64,000 nucleotides of DNA, from assembly GCA_963817375.1 (NCBI GenBank), contig CAWFOB010000002.1:299572-363571 (forward strand). The letters run 5' to 3'. The translations under genes and the position numbers were made by a program. This document shows positions 51,732-60,973 of this stretch, piece after piece (position 1 is the stretch's first letter; each line of letters opens with the position of its first letter). The notes beneath the pieces are model-generated. The model did no database searches. It saw only the letters and a list, made by a program, of their open reading frames with translations, and was not told the DNA's origin. This DNA is from JACVRM01 sp963817375. Its GTDB lineage: Bacteria > Actinomycetota > Thermoleophilia > Gaiellales > Gaiellaceae.

Positions 51732-52873
51732 GCGCGGGGCCCGCGCAGCTCGGGCTGCTCCGCGCCGCGCGCACGAGAGACCTGTTCGTCATCGCCGCCG
51801 ACCGCGACGCGTCGGCCGTCGGCTTCCCGCTCGCCGACCGGCGCGCGATCATCTCGGCCGAGGACGAGCAGGCGATCGCACGGCTCGCAGAGGCCGAGCG
51901 CGTCGACGGCCTGATCGCCCCCGGCACCGACTGGCCCGTCGGGATCGCTGCGCGCATCGCCGACCGGCTCGGCCTGCCCCACCCGATCTCGCCCGACGCG
52001 GCCACGGCCGCGACGAGCAAGCCGCGCCAGCGCGAGCTGCTCGAGGAAGCGGGCGTCCCGCAGCCGCGCTGGATGGTCGGCCACTCGCCCGACGAGGACG
52101 CCATCCCGCCGCCCTGCGTCGTCAAGCCGCCGGACCGCCAGGGACAGCGCGGGCTCTCGGTCGTCCTCGATCGTCAGGAGCTCGCCGACGCCGCCGAGCG
52201 CGCGAACGCCGAGTCGCGCACGGGCGGCTGGCTGGTCGAAGAGCTCATCGACGGGCCGGAGATCACCGTCAACGGCTTCTCGGTCGACGGCCGCTTTCAC
52301 ACGCTCACCGTCACCGACCGGCTCGTCGCCGAGCCGCCCGCGTTCGGCGTTGCGCTTGCCCACGCCTGGCCGTCCGAGCACGACCCCGGCGCGATCGCCG
52401 CCGAAGCCGCCCGCGCGCTCGGCATCGACAACGGCCCGACCTACACGCAGATCCGCTTCTCGGCGGACGGCCCCAAGGTGATCGAGGTCGCCGCCCGGCT
52501 CGGCGGCGGCCACGACGCCGAGCTCTGTCACGCCGCCATCGGCGTCGACCTGAACGGCGCGGCGATCGCCGCCGCCCTCGGCGAGCCGGTCGACGAGGAG
52601 GCGCTGATCCCGCGGCCGCGCGCGGGCGGCGCCTGCACGCGCTTCCTGGTCGCGCCGCGGGGCGTGCTCGATGCGATCGACGGCATCGCCGAGGCGCAGG
52701 CAGCGCCGGGCGTGCTCGACGTCCGCATGTACCGCCGGCCCGGCCACCGCTTCGGCCTGCTGCGCACGGGCCCCGACCGCGCGGGCGCGATCATCGCGAC
52801 CGGCGCGACCCGCGACGGCGCGCTCGCCAACGCCGACGCGGCCGCCGAGCGCATCACATTCCGCGTCACGTAG
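51683..52873 (+). CDS. ATP-grasp enzyme, third of its group in the window
   Basis: 396 residues from GTG 51683. N-terminal domain LLVLSAGPAQLGLLRAARTR with FVIAADRDASAVGFPLADRR; ATP-grasp core SKPRQRELLEEAGVPQP, CVVKPPDRQGQRGL, WLVEELIDGPEITVNGFSVD and PKVIEVAARLGGGHDAELCH. It resembles the enzyme at 36146-37360 in order and length, so the two are probably paralogues acting in two glycan blocks. It probably couples an amino acid or other carboxylate to a sugar amine. The 3' end is partly duplicated downstream together with a palindromic repeat. Confidence 0.85.
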   Translation: MVEGGAPGAGRRLLVLSAGPAQLGLLRAARTRDLFVIAADRDASAVGFPLADRRAIISAEDEQAIARLAEAERVDGLIAPGTDWPVGIAARIADRLGLPHPISPDAATAATSKPRQRELLEEAGVPQPRWMVGHSPDEDAIPPPCVVKPPDRQGQRGLSVVLDRQELADAAERANAESRTGGWLVEELIDGPEITVNGFSVDGRFHTLTVTDRLVAEPPAFGVALAHAWPSEHDPGAIAAEAARALGIDNGPTYTQIRFSADGPKVIEVAARLGGGHDAELCHAAIGVDLNGAAIAAALGEPVDEEALIPRPRAGGACTRFLVAPRGVLDAIDGIAEAQAAPGVLDVRMYRRPGHRFGLLRTGPDRAGAIIATGATRDGALANADAAAERITFRVT

Positions 52874-53072
52874 GGGCTGTACCCCGGCGACAGCCGGGGG
52901 GCTGTCCCTGGTGTCTGGGCAGGTTCCTGGTCTGAACGCTTGGGACAGCCCCCGCTGTCACGGGGACGGCCCCTCGGCGCGGTGGCCAACGCCGATGCGG
53001 CCGCCGAGCGGATCACATTCCGCGTCACGTAGGGGCTGTACCCCGGCGACAGCCGGGGGGCTGTCCCTGGTG
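52817..53072. repeat. 159-bp-offset direct repeat carrying the 3' end of the ATP-grasp gene
   Basis: Bases 52817-52913 and 52976-53072 are nearly identical (three to five differences), including the last 18 codons and the stop of the ATP-grasp gene. The second copy has no gene body, so it is a scar of a tandem duplication. Each copy continues into GGGGCTGTACCCCGGCGACA and a GGGGGCTGTCCC half-palindrome. Confidence 0.8.
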
Positions 53073-53292
53073 TTGAAACGAGTTCCTGTCCTGAACACGA
53101 GGGACAGCCCCCGCTGACACGGGGACGGCCCCTACGCACCTCCTGTTCCAAGCGTTGAAACGAGTTCCTGTCCTGAACACGAGGGACAGCCCCCGCTGAT
53201 ACGGGGACGGCCCCTACGCACCTCGCAAGCGTTGAAACGGGTTCCTGCCCTGAACACGAGGGACAGCCCCCGCTGAGACGGGGACGGCCCCT
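52914..53292. repeat. four irregularly spaced copies of a 61-bp palindromic repeat
   Basis: Copies at 52914-52974 (diverged), 53073-53133, 53155-53215 and 53232-53292. Each runs from TTGAAACG through GTTCCTG..CTGAAC and GGGACAGCCCCCGCTG to ACGGGGACGGCCCCT. Between copies are 98, 21 and 16 nt. GGGGGCTGTCCCT (53056-53068) pairs with AGGGACAGCCCCC (53100-53112) for a 13-bp stem. This fills the 440-nt gap between the ATP-grasp and aminotransferase genes; no gene is seen in it. Confidence 0.8.
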
Positions 53293-53314
53293 GAGCAACG
53301 TACGCTTCCGCGCT

Positions 53315-54439
53315 ATGCAGACCGCGCGACAGCGCCGGGCGACCTTTCTCGGCTTCCAGCCGCCCGCCGTGGGCGACGAGGAGGTCGCCGCGGTTGCCGA
53401 GACGATCCGCTCCGGCTGGCTGACCACCGGCCCGAAGGCGGCCGAGCTCGAGGCTCGGTTCGCCGAGCTCTGCGGCGCGCCGCACGTGCTCGCCGTCTCC
53501 TCCGGCACCGCGGCGCTGCACCTCAGCCTGCTCGCGCTCGGCGTCGGCCCCGGCGACGAGGTGATCACGACGCCGATCACGTGGCCCGCGACCGTCAACG
53601 TGATCGTCCACTGCGGCGCCCGGCCGGTGCTCGCGGACGTCAGGGAAACCGACCTGAACCTGGACCCCGAGGACACACGTCGCCGCATGACGCCACGCAC
53701 GAAGGCGGTCATGCCGGTCGACCTCGCCGGCCAGCCGGCCGACCTCGACGCCTTCGCCGAGCTCGGCCTCCCGGTGGTCGAGGACGCCGCCCACGCCGCC
53801 GAGGCCCGCTACCGCGGCCGCCCCATCGGCTCGGTCGCCGACATCACCTGCTTCTCGCTCTACGCGACCAAGAACATCGCCGCCGGCGAGGGCGGGCTCG
53901 TCGCCACGACTCGACAAGACCTCGCCCAGGCGGTCGACGACCTGCGCGTCATGCGCCGCGGCCACGGCTCGCTCTACGACATCCCGCGCCCGGGCTACAA
54001 GGCCAACCTCTCCGACGTCCTCGCGTCGATCGCGCTCGTCCAGCTCGACAAGCTGCCTGCCCATACGGAGGCGCGCCGCCGCCAGTTCGAGCTCTACGAC
54101 GAGGCCGTGGCCGAGCTGGACGGCATCGAGCCGCTCGCACGCGACCCGAGAGACACCCACGCGATGCACCTCTACGTCGTTCGCGTCGACCCCGCCGCGG
54201 CCGGCGGCACTCGCGACGACTACCAGCGCCTGCTCGCCGAGGAGAACATCGGCACGAGCATCCACTTCCTGCCCGTGCACCAGCTGAGCGCATACAGGGA
54301 GCTGCCCGCCGAGGGCCTCCCCGTCGCGGAGCGCGCGGGCGCCGAGGTGCTCAGCCTCCCGCTCTCGCCCGCGCACTCGGACGACGACATCCGCGACGCG
54401 ACCGCCGCGCTCCGCCGCGTCCACGAGCGCCTCACGTGA
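53315..54439 (+). CDS. DegT/DnrJ/EryC1 family PLP-dependent sugar aminotransferase
   Basis: 374 residues. LGFQPPAVGDEEVAAVAETIRSGWLTTGP and VLAVSSGTAALHLSLLALGVGPGDEVITTP are the standard N-terminal region, split. The PLP-binding lysine is in FSLYATKNIAAGEGG, preceded by VVEDAAHAAEARYRG (Asp for the pyridine nitrogen). The C-terminal TSIHFLPVHQLSAYREL fits substrate binding. It transaminates a keto-sugar nucleotide made by an upstream dehydratase. It starts the second operon, right after the repeat array, and overlaps the next GTG by 4 nt. Confidence 0.92.
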   Translation: MQTARQRRATFLGFQPPAVGDEEVAAVAETIRSGWLTTGPKAAELEARFAELCGAPHVLAVSSGTAALHLSLLALGVGPGDEVITTPITWPATVNVIVHCGARPVLADVRETDLNLDPEDTRRRMTPRTKAVMPVDLAGQPADLDAFAELGLPVVEDAAHAAEARYRGRPIGSVADITCFSLYATKNIAAGEGGLVATTRQDLAQAVDDLRVMRRGHGSLYDIPRPGYKANLSDVLASIALVQLDKLPAHTEARRRQFELYDEAVAELDGIEPLARDPRDTHAMHLYVVRVDPAAAGGTRDDYQRLLAEENIGTSIHFLPVHQLSAYRELPAEGLPVAERAGAEVLSLPLSPAHSDDDIRDATAALRRVHERLT

Positions 54440-55413
54440 GCCGCCCCGTCCGCCTCGCCGTGACGCTGGCCGTGACGGCCCTCTGCGTCGGCTACATCCT
54501 CTGGAAGATCGACCTGGCCAAGACGGCCGACGTGCTCAGGAACGCCGACTTCGGCCTCTTCGCGCTGGCGGCGGCGATCATGATCGTCACCACCGTCCCG
54601 ATGGCGTGGCGGTGGCAGCAGCTGCTCGGCGCCCGGGCGATCCGCGAGCCGCTCTCCTGGCTCACGCGCACGTACTTCATCGCCTACACCGCCAACCAGG
54701 TGCTGCCGACCTCGCTCGGCGGCGACGCCGTCCGCATCGTCGAGGTCGCCCGCCGCCACCCGGGCACGGCCGGGGTTGCCACCGGCAGCGTGATCCTCGA
54801 CCGCGCGCTCGGCGGCATCGCCACCGTCGTGCTCGGCGCGATCGGCTTCGCGCTCGCGATCGGCCGCTACAACATCAACGCCTACCTCTGGTTCGAGGGC
54901 GTCTTCATCGTCGGCACCGTCGTCCTCGGCTTCGTCTTCTTCTCGTCCTGGGCGCGCCGCCATCTCGTCCGCTTCGTGCCGCTCGCCCGCCGGCTCAGGA
55001 TCGAGCGCCCCGCGCGCGCCGTCTACGAAGGCGTTCACGCCTACCGCAAGGACGGCCGCCTGCTCGTCTGGCTCGCGTTCGTCACGCTCGGCGTCCAGGT
55101 CATCCGCATCCTCCCGGTCTGGCTCTGCGCCCGCGCGGTCGGGATCGATCTGTCGGTGCGCCCGTTCTACGTCATGGGGCCGGTGCTGTTCATCGTCCTG
55201 CTGTTCCCGTTCACGATCAACGGGATCGGCGTCCGCGAGGCCTTCTTCGTCAGCTTCCTGGGCGCGCTCGGCGTCGATGCCGACCAGGCCTTCGCCGCCG
55301 GCTTCCTCTTCTTCCTCGTCACCGTCACGTTGGCGCTGCCAGGGCTCGGCATCCTGCTCTGGGAGGGGCTGCGCGGGGCCGCGCGGCCGGATCTGCGCCG
55401 CAGCACGGGCTAG
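54436..55413 (+). CDS. lysylphosphatidylglycerol synthase TM-region family membrane protein
   Basis: 325 residues from the overlapping GTG, with about 8 helices. Family marks: RWQQLLGARA, YFIAYTANQVLPTSLGGDAVRIVEVARR, VILDRALGGIATVVLG and FPFTINGIGVREAFFVSFLGALG. These are the UPF0104/LPG-synthase TM proteins without the catalytic GNAT half; related proteins act as lipid flippases. It sits between an aminotransferase and a glycosyltransferase, so export of a lipid-linked sugar is plausible. Confidence 0.87.
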   Translation: MSRPVRLAVTLAVTALCVGYILWKIDLAKTADVLRNADFGLFALAAAIMIVTTVPMAWRWQQLLGARAIREPLSWLTRTYFIAYTANQVLPTSLGGDAVRIVEVARRHPGTAGVATGSVILDRALGGIATVVLGAIGFALAIGRYNINAYLWFEGVFIVGTVVLGFVFFSSWARRHLVRFVPLARRLRIERPARAVYEGVHAYRKDGRLLVWLAFVTLGVQVIRILPVWLCARAVGIDLSVRPFYVMGPVLFIVLLFPFTINGIGVREAFFVSFLGALGVDADQAFAAGFLFFLVTVTLALPGLGILLWEGLRGAARPDLRRSTG

Positions 55414-55419
55414 GCTGCA

Positions 55420-56313
55420 ATGGCGGCCGGCGTCTCCGCGATCGTCGTCACTTTCAATGCGATGCCGTACATCGACAGGTGCCTCGAGAGCGTGCGGGGC
55501 CACGAGACGATCGTCGTCGACCACGGCTCCACCGACGGGACGGTCGAGCTCGTCCGCGACCGGTTCCCCGATGTTCGACTCGTCGAGCAGGACAACCTCG
55601 GCCTCGGCGCCGGCTGGAACCGCGGCATGCACGAGGCGACCGGCGAGTGGTTCCTCATCCTCAACGCCGACGCATGGATGGCCGAGGGCGCGACCGAGAG
55701 GCTGGCCGAGTTCGGCGCCTCCCGCCCCGACGCGGCCGTCATCGGGCCGCGCATGCGCTACCCGGACGGACGGCTCCAGCGCTCCGTGCGCGGCTTCCCG
55801 ACGCAGTGGCGGCTGGCCACGGAGTTCCTCGGCCTGCGCAAGCTCGGGCCGCGGACGAAGCTCTTCAACGCGTTCTACGCGAACGGCTTCGCGTACGACG
55901 AGGTTCGCGAGGCGGACTTCGTGATGGGCGCCTGCATGCTCGTCCGCCGCGCGGCCGTCGACGAGGTCGGCGAGCTCGACGAGGGCTACTTCCTCTTCAG
56001 CGAGGAGGCCGACTGGATGTACCGCTTCCGGCAGGCCGGCTGGACCGTGCTCTTCTTCCCCGGCGCCGAGGCGTACCACGTGCTCGGCGCCTCACACGGC
56101 GGCCGCCTGTTCAAGGAGCTGGTGCGCGGCCACGTCCGCTTCATGGCCAAGCACCACGGCCTGCACGCGGCCGAGCGGACGCGCCGGCTGCTCCGCTTCT
56201 CGCTGCTGCTCCGCGGCGCCGTCTTCCGCGGCGAGCGCGGGCAGAGCTACCGCGACGCGGCCCGCTACCTGGCCTCCGCGCCGGTCGCGACGCTCGCAGG
56301 GGTCGAGGCGTGA
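55420..56313 (+). CDS. GT2 family glycosyltransferase (rhamnosyltransferase-like)
   Basis: 297 residues. GT-A domain: VSAIVVTFNAMPYIDRCLES, ETIVVDHGSTDGTVEL, LGLGAGWNRGMHEATGEWFL and the DxD site ILNADAWM. Acceptor side: DFVMGACMLVRRAAVDEVG and YFLFSEEADWMYRF with the catalytic base region EEAD. Typical of rhamnosyl-type transferases in polysaccharide clusters. No membrane anchor. The gene begins 6 nt after the flippase stop and overlaps the next GTG by 4 nt. Confidence 0.9.
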   Translation: MAAGVSAIVVTFNAMPYIDRCLESVRGHETIVVDHGSTDGTVELVRDRFPDVRLVEQDNLGLGAGWNRGMHEATGEWFLILNADAWMAEGATERLAEFGASRPDAAVIGPRMRYPDGRLQRSVRGFPTQWRLATEFLGLRKLGPRTKLFNAFYANGFAYDEVREADFVMGACMLVRRAAVDEVGELDEGYFLFSEEADWMYRFRQAGWTVLFFPGAEAYHVLGASHGGRLFKELVRGHVRFMAKHHGLHAAERTRRLLRFSLLLRGAVFRGERGQSYRDAARYLASAPVATLAGVEA

Positions 56314-58368
56314 AGGGCGCCGACGGCACGATCGAGCTCGGCCGCTCCTACGCGCGCCCGCGGCCCGCCTTCGCCTTCTCGGCGCTGCTGCCCCTGCTCG
56401 TCATCCCGGGCCTGCTCGTCGCCCGGCTGCTGCCGGAGACCGGCGTGGGCCTTGCGCTGCGGCTCGCCTTCGCCACCGGCTGCGTGCTGCTGCCGGGCTT
56501 CCTCGTCGCGCGGGCGCTGTCGCTGCGCGGGATCGCGGCGACGCTGCCGCTCGCGCTGGCCGCGGTCGCGCTCGCGCTGACGGTGATGTTCGCGATCGGC
56601 GGCTCGATCGAGACGGCCGTCATCACGCTCATCGCACTGACGGCCATCGCGCTGCCGTTCGCCCTGCGCGGCGTGCGTGTCCAGCCGAAGCTGGGAACGC
56701 TCCTGCTCCTCGGCGGGGGCGTCGTGCTCGGCGCGGCGCTCTGGCGCGTCGCGCCGGTGCTCTCCGGCGACGCGCTCTTCCACCTCGCGCGCGTGCGCAA
56801 GCTCGACACCCTGAACGGGCTCTCGCTGCACGCGGTGAACGAGTTCATCGACGGCGGCCTGCACCCCGGTTACGCGTTCCCGCTCTGGCACGGCTTCCTG
56901 GCGCTGATCGCGGATCTCGCCGGCGTCGACCCAGCGCTCGTCCTCCGGCACGAGTCGAGCATCCTGGCGCCGCTGGCCGTGCTGGTCGCGTACGAGGCCG
57001 GTCACGCGCTGTTCTCGAGCCGCGCGGCCGCCGTCGCGGTCGCGGTCGCGCAGGTCGGGCTGATCTCGCTCGCCCCCGGCTCGGGCGGCGCCTACAACGC
57101 GCTCGCGCTGCCGCCGACGGCGAGCCGCCAGCTGCTCGTCCCGGCCGCGATCGCGCTCTTCTTCGCGTACCTGCGCGACCGCTCGACCGCGATGCTGCCC
57201 GCACTCGCCGCGTCCGGGCTCGCGATCGCGCTCGTGCACCCGACCTACGCCGTCTTCCTGGCCGTGCCGCTCGCCGGCTACCTGCTGGCGCGCACGATCA
57301 TGGCCCGCGGCGAGTTCGTGCCGGCGGCGATCGCGTTCGGCGCCTTCTCGGTGCCGATGGTCGCCGTCGCGGGGGCGCTGCTGCCGATCGTGCACAAGAC
57401 GGTCTCGCACGACCCGGGCACGACCGCGCTGCACGCGGCGATCGCGAAGTACCCCGACCAGCTCGACGTCTTCTCGGACGCGAGCTACCGCCTGGCGCCC
57501 GAGGTCTTCGGCCGCGGCGGCGCGATCGCGATCGCGGCGCTCGTGCTGCTGCCGCTGGCGGCGCTCGTCCCGCTGCGGCGCTGGTCGGCGTTCGTGCTCG
57601 GCGGGTCGCTCGCGGTGCTGACGGTGACGCTGACCTCGGCGCTCTTCCCGACCTTCGCCGACCTCGTCTCGATCTCGCAGGCGCGCCGCGCGGCCGGCTT
57701 CCTGCCGTTCGCGTTCGCGTTCGCCGGCGGGGTGCTCGTGCTGACGACGCTGCTGCGCTTCTGGGTGCTGCCGCTCGCGCTCGCGGCGGGGATCGGCCTC
57801 CAGCTCGCCTTCCCGGGCGACTTCGGCTACCGGCTCCACGACGGCGGCCCGGCGTACGTCACGTGGACTGCCGTGCTCGCCGGCTCGGCGGCCTTCGCCG
57901 TCGCCGCGATCATCCGCTGGCCCGGCCTGCACGAACGCGCCGAACGCATCGGCGCGCTCGCTGCCGTCCTCTTCGTGCTGCCGATCGGCGTGCACGCGGC
58001 GGCGAACTGGACAACGCCTGCCCACGACGCGACGAACGACTTGAGCCCCGGGCTGCTCTCCGCGCTGAAGAGCCGGACCTCCGCCGGCCAGGTCGTCTTC
58101 TCGGACGCCGACACGGACTACCGGATCGGCGCGTTCCTGCCGGTCTACGTCGCCAACGACCCACCCGCGCACGTGGCCGACACGACCGAGAACCGCCCGT
58201 ACCAGCGCTACAAGGACGCGCAAGCGTTCTTCAAGACGGGAGACCTCTCGATTCCCGCGCCGGTACGGCGCCCAGTGGATCGTGATCAACACCAACCGCA
58301 ACAGGACCCCGATGACGATCCAGCCGGTCTGGCAGGACGCCAAGTACAGCCTGTACCGCCTCCAGTAG
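56310..58368 (+). CDS. large polytopic membrane protein (GT-C-like), one frame change near the end
   Basis: About 685 residues reconstructed. About 13-15 predicted helices with a first periplasmic loop starting LSGDALFHLARVRKLDTLNG (an acidic and His loop near the first helices, as in GT-C enzymes) and HAVNEFIDGGLHPGYAFPLWHG. A soluble C-terminal part carries AGQVVFSDADTDYRIGAFLPVYVAN. Near 58255-58262 the frame moves +1 and the natural end RYGAQWIVINTNRNRTPMTI and QPVWQDAKYSLYRLQ follows. It may be a membrane glycosyltransferase using polyprenyl sugars; the fold is inferred. Confidence 0.78.
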
Positions 58369-59615
58369 TGCGCATCCTCATCGTCACCATGTACTGGCCG
58401 CCCGCGGGCGGCGGCGGCGTCCAGCGGCCGCTGAAGTTCGCCACCTACCTGCCGGCGCTCGGGATCGAGACGCACGTGCTCGCGCCCGACGACTCGAAGT
58501 GGATCCACCGCGACGACGAGCTGCAGCCGCCGAGCCAGGCCTGGGTGCACCGCGTCCGCTACATCGGGCCGCGTGGACGGCGGCCCGCGGAGGAGCTGCA
58601 CGGCAAGGGCGGGCTCGAGCGCCTCGGCACGCAGGCGTCGCTCGCGTTCCGCCGCGCGCTCGTCCCCGATGCGAGCGTGACCTGGAACGCGACGGCGATC
58701 CCGGCTGCGATCCAGGCGGTGCGCCGCGAGGAGATCGACGTCGTCCTGACCACGTCGCCGCCCGGCTCCATCCACCTCGTCGGCGCCGCCGCGAAGAAGG
58801 CGACCGGCGTGCGCTGGATCGCCGACCTGCGCGACTCGCTCGTCGCGCACCCGCACCGGCGCGCCGAGAGCGCGGCCGTGCGCGTGAAGGAGAAGGTCGA
58901 GCACGGCGTCGCGCGCCTCGTCGCGCGCTCCGCCGACGCGATCGTGACCGTCTCGGACGCGATCGCCGACGAGGCGCGCGCGCTCGACCCGAAGGGCCGG
59001 GTGCTGACGATCTCGAACGGCTCCGACTTCGAGGACTTCGCCGGCCTCGAGTACCACCGCGGCGAGCGCCTGCGCATCACGCACACGGGCAGCTTCTTCG
59101 GCAAGCGCGACCCCAAGCCGTTCCTGGAGGCGCTCGCCTCCTCGGACGTCGACGCGGTCGCCCGCTTCGTCGGCGGCTTCCGCAGCGAGGATCGCGAGTG
59201 GGCCGAGCGGCGCGGGCTCGGCGACCGGCTGGAGCTCTTCCCCTACGTGCCGCGCCGGCGCTCGCTGGAGCTGCAGCGCGAGTCGGAGGCGCTGCTGCTC
59301 TTGATCCCCGAGGCCGGCGGCCGCGGCAAGGGCGTGCTCTCCGGGAAGGTGTTCGAGTACCTGGCCGCGGAGCGGCCGATCCTCGCCGTCGTGCCGCCCG
59401 ACGGGGCCGCCGCCGAGCTGCTGCGCGAGACCGGCGTCGGCGTCGTGGTCGCGCCCGACGACATCGACGGGATGCGCGCCGCGCTCGAGGAGTTGGATGC
59501 GCGCTTCAAGGCCGGCACGCTCGAAGCGACGCCGCTCAGCGAGGAGTGGCGCGAGCGGCTCTCGCGACGCGCGCGCGTCGAGGAGCTCGCCGACCTGGTG
59601 AGGTCGCTGGCATGA
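58368..59615 (+). CDS. glycosyltransferase, GT4-like
   Basis: 415 residues from the GTG that overlaps the preceding TAG. RILIVTMYWPPAGGGGVQRPLKFATYLPALG is the acceptor domain, with the glycine-rich loop typical of GT4. VVLTTSPPGSIHLVG, ADAIVTVSDAIADEARAL and ITHTGSFFGKRDPKPFLEAL follow, and FEYLAAERPILAVVPPDG is the donor-site helix with its Glu. It adds a sugar to a lipid-linked glycan in the cytoplasm. The gene overlaps the O-antigen ligase start by 4 nt (ATGA). Confidence 0.9.
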   Translation: MRILIVTMYWPPAGGGGVQRPLKFATYLPALGIETHVLAPDDSKWIHRDDELQPPSQAWVHRVRYIGPRGRRPAEELHGKGGLERLGTQASLAFRRALVPDASVTWNATAIPAAIQAVRREEIDVVLTTSPPGSIHLVGAAAKKATGVRWIADLRDSLVAHPHRRAESAAVRVKEKVEHGVARLVARSADAIVTVSDAIADEARALDPKGRVLTISNGSDFEDFAGLEYHRGERLRITHTGSFFGKRDPKPFLEALASSDVDAVARFVGGFRSEDREWAERRGLGDRLELFPYVPRRRSLELQRESEALLLLIPEAGGRGKGVLSGKVFEYLAAERPILAVVPPDGAAAELLRETGVGVVVAPDDIDGMRAALEELDARFKAGTLEATPLSEEWRERLSRRARVEELADLVRSLA

Positions 59616-60931
59616 AGAAGGCCGCCGATTGGCTCCTGCTCGCGTCGCTCTTCGTCATGACCTTCGAGAAGGTGCACTGGAACGTCGCCGGCACGATCAA
59701 CCTGTCCGACATCGTCACGGCGCTGTTCCTGCTCACGCTGCTCGGCGCGTGGGTCGAGGAGGGCGGCGGCGTGGGGACGGTGCCCGGCACCGTGCTGATC
59801 GCGGCCGCGTTCGGCGCGACGTTCCTGGCCGTCTACCTGATCGGCTTCTGGGACCTCGACACGACGGACGCGCTGAACCAGTTCGTGAAGGGCGTCGTCA
59901 AGTGGGGCGTGCACTTCACCTTCCTCGTCGTCGGGCTGGCGTACGTCGTGCGCCGTTCGCAGGCCTTCTACTGGCGTGCGCTGACGGCGTTCATCGCCGG
60001 CTTCGCGGCCAACGCGGCGTACGGCGTCCTCCAGCTCGGCTACGCCGAGCGCGGCGGCGACCTCGACTCGCTCGTGCTCTCGCCGCTGACCGGCGGGGCC
60101 AGCTCGATCAACATCTACGGCGCGGTCGGCGGGCAGAGCGTCTACCGCCCGAACGCGCTCACCGGCGACCCGAACCACCTCGGAGTGATGCTGGTGGTGC
60201 CGCTGCTCCTGCTGACGCCGCTCTACCTGCGCCTCGAGCAGGACCACCGCTGGCGGCGCCCGCTCGCCGTCCTGCTCGCGTTCTTCCTGATCGTGGAGAT
60301 CGCGACGCTGTCGCGCTCGGCCGCGCTCGGCCTCGCCGTCGGCTTCCTCGTCCTCGCGCTGCCCTACCGCAAGCACTTCCTGACCGCGCGCTTCCTCGTT
60401 CCGCTCTGCGGGGTGGCGGTCGTCCTGCTCGCCGTGGTGAGCCGCCGCCAGAACTTCTTCGAGACGGTGATCAAGTCGCGCATCCAGACGAACGCGGCGG
60501 CGGCGTCGCCGCACTTCGACGTCTACAGCTTCATCCCGAACGTGCTGCACTCGCACCCGCTGTTCGGGCTCGGCTACAACAACTTCTCGGTCTACTACGA
60601 GTTCGTCACCGGCAAGTCGAACTGGGGGCCGCACTCGTTCTACGTGGCGCTCTTCGTGGAGACCGGCATCGTCGGCGCCGCCGTCTTCGCGGCGTTCCTC
60701 GTCTGGGTCTTCCACCGGCTCGGGGTCGCGCGCCGCCTCGGCCGCGGCCTCGCCGAGCTGCACGACCCGCTCGCGCGGCGCGTGCGGCCGCTCGCGTGGG
60801 GCTTCACCGCGGCGCTCGCCGGGACGCTGGCCGCGAACGCCTTCTACCTCACCATCCCGTTCTACTACTTCTACGCCCTGGCCATGCTCGCGCTCGCTGT
60901 GCCTGTCGTCTTTGCACGCCACCAGAGTTAG
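59612..60931 (+). CDS. O-antigen ligase/polymerase family membrane protein
   Basis: 439 residues, about 12 helices. The Wzy_C region has LIVEIATLSRSAALGLAVGFLV, a large loop with SHPLFGLGYNNFSVYYEFVTG and WGPHSFYVALFVETGIVGAAVF, equivalent to the HN loop of the ligase at 14103-15626. It is the last gene of the second glycan operon and probably polymerises or attaches the finished repeat units. A strong hairpin overlaps its stop codon. Confidence 0.88.
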   Translation: MKKAADWLLLASLFVMTFEKVHWNVAGTINLSDIVTALFLLTLLGAWVEEGGGVGTVPGTVLIAAAFGATFLAVYLIGFWDLDTTDALNQFVKGVVKWGVHFTFLVVGLAYVVRRSQAFYWRALTAFIAGFAANAAYGVLQLGYAERGGDLDSLVLSPLTGGASSINIYGAVGGQSVYRPNALTGDPNHLGVMLVVPLLLLTPLYLRLEQDHRWRRPLAVLLAFFLIVEIATLSRSAALGLAVGFLVLALPYRKHFLTARFLVPLCGVAVVLLAVVSRRQNFFETVIKSRIQTNAAAASPHFDVYSFIPNVLHSHPLFGLGYNNFSVYYEFVTGKSNWGPHSFYVALFVETGIVGAAVFAAFLVWVFHRLGVARRLGRGLAELHDPLARRVRPLAWGFTAALAGTLAANAFYLTIPFYYFYALAMLALAVPVVFARHQS

Positions 60932-60955
60932 TGGCTGACAGCCACTAACTCTGGT
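60921..60955 (+). terminator. strong terminator of the glycan operon
   Basis: ACCAGAGTTAGTGGC (60921-60935) and GCCACTAACTCTGGT (60941-60955) form a perfect 15-bp stem with a TGACA loop, followed by TTGT. The stem includes the ligase stop codon. Confidence 0.8.
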
Positions 60956-60973
60956 TTGTAAGGTTCCCCTTAC

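Noticed and set aside
52870..53300. CRISPR-like array
   Set aside because: Repeats are 61 bp and palindromic, spacing is irregular (98, 21, 16 nt), spacers are related to one another, and no cas genes are present.
56265..59084. Very long minus-strand open frame (939 codons)
   Set aside because: Composition is Arg/Asp/Glu/Gly repeats typical of antisense shadows in GC-rich DNA, and convincing plus-strand genes cover it. The same applies to 744-2246, 4377-5516 and 13878-15446.
54606..59615. One giant 1669-residue protein on the plus strand
   Set aside because: The open frame only joins shadow sequence, the polytopic membrane protein (through its frame change) and the GT4 gene. Family ends and a TAG/GTG overlap at 58366-58370 show separate genes.
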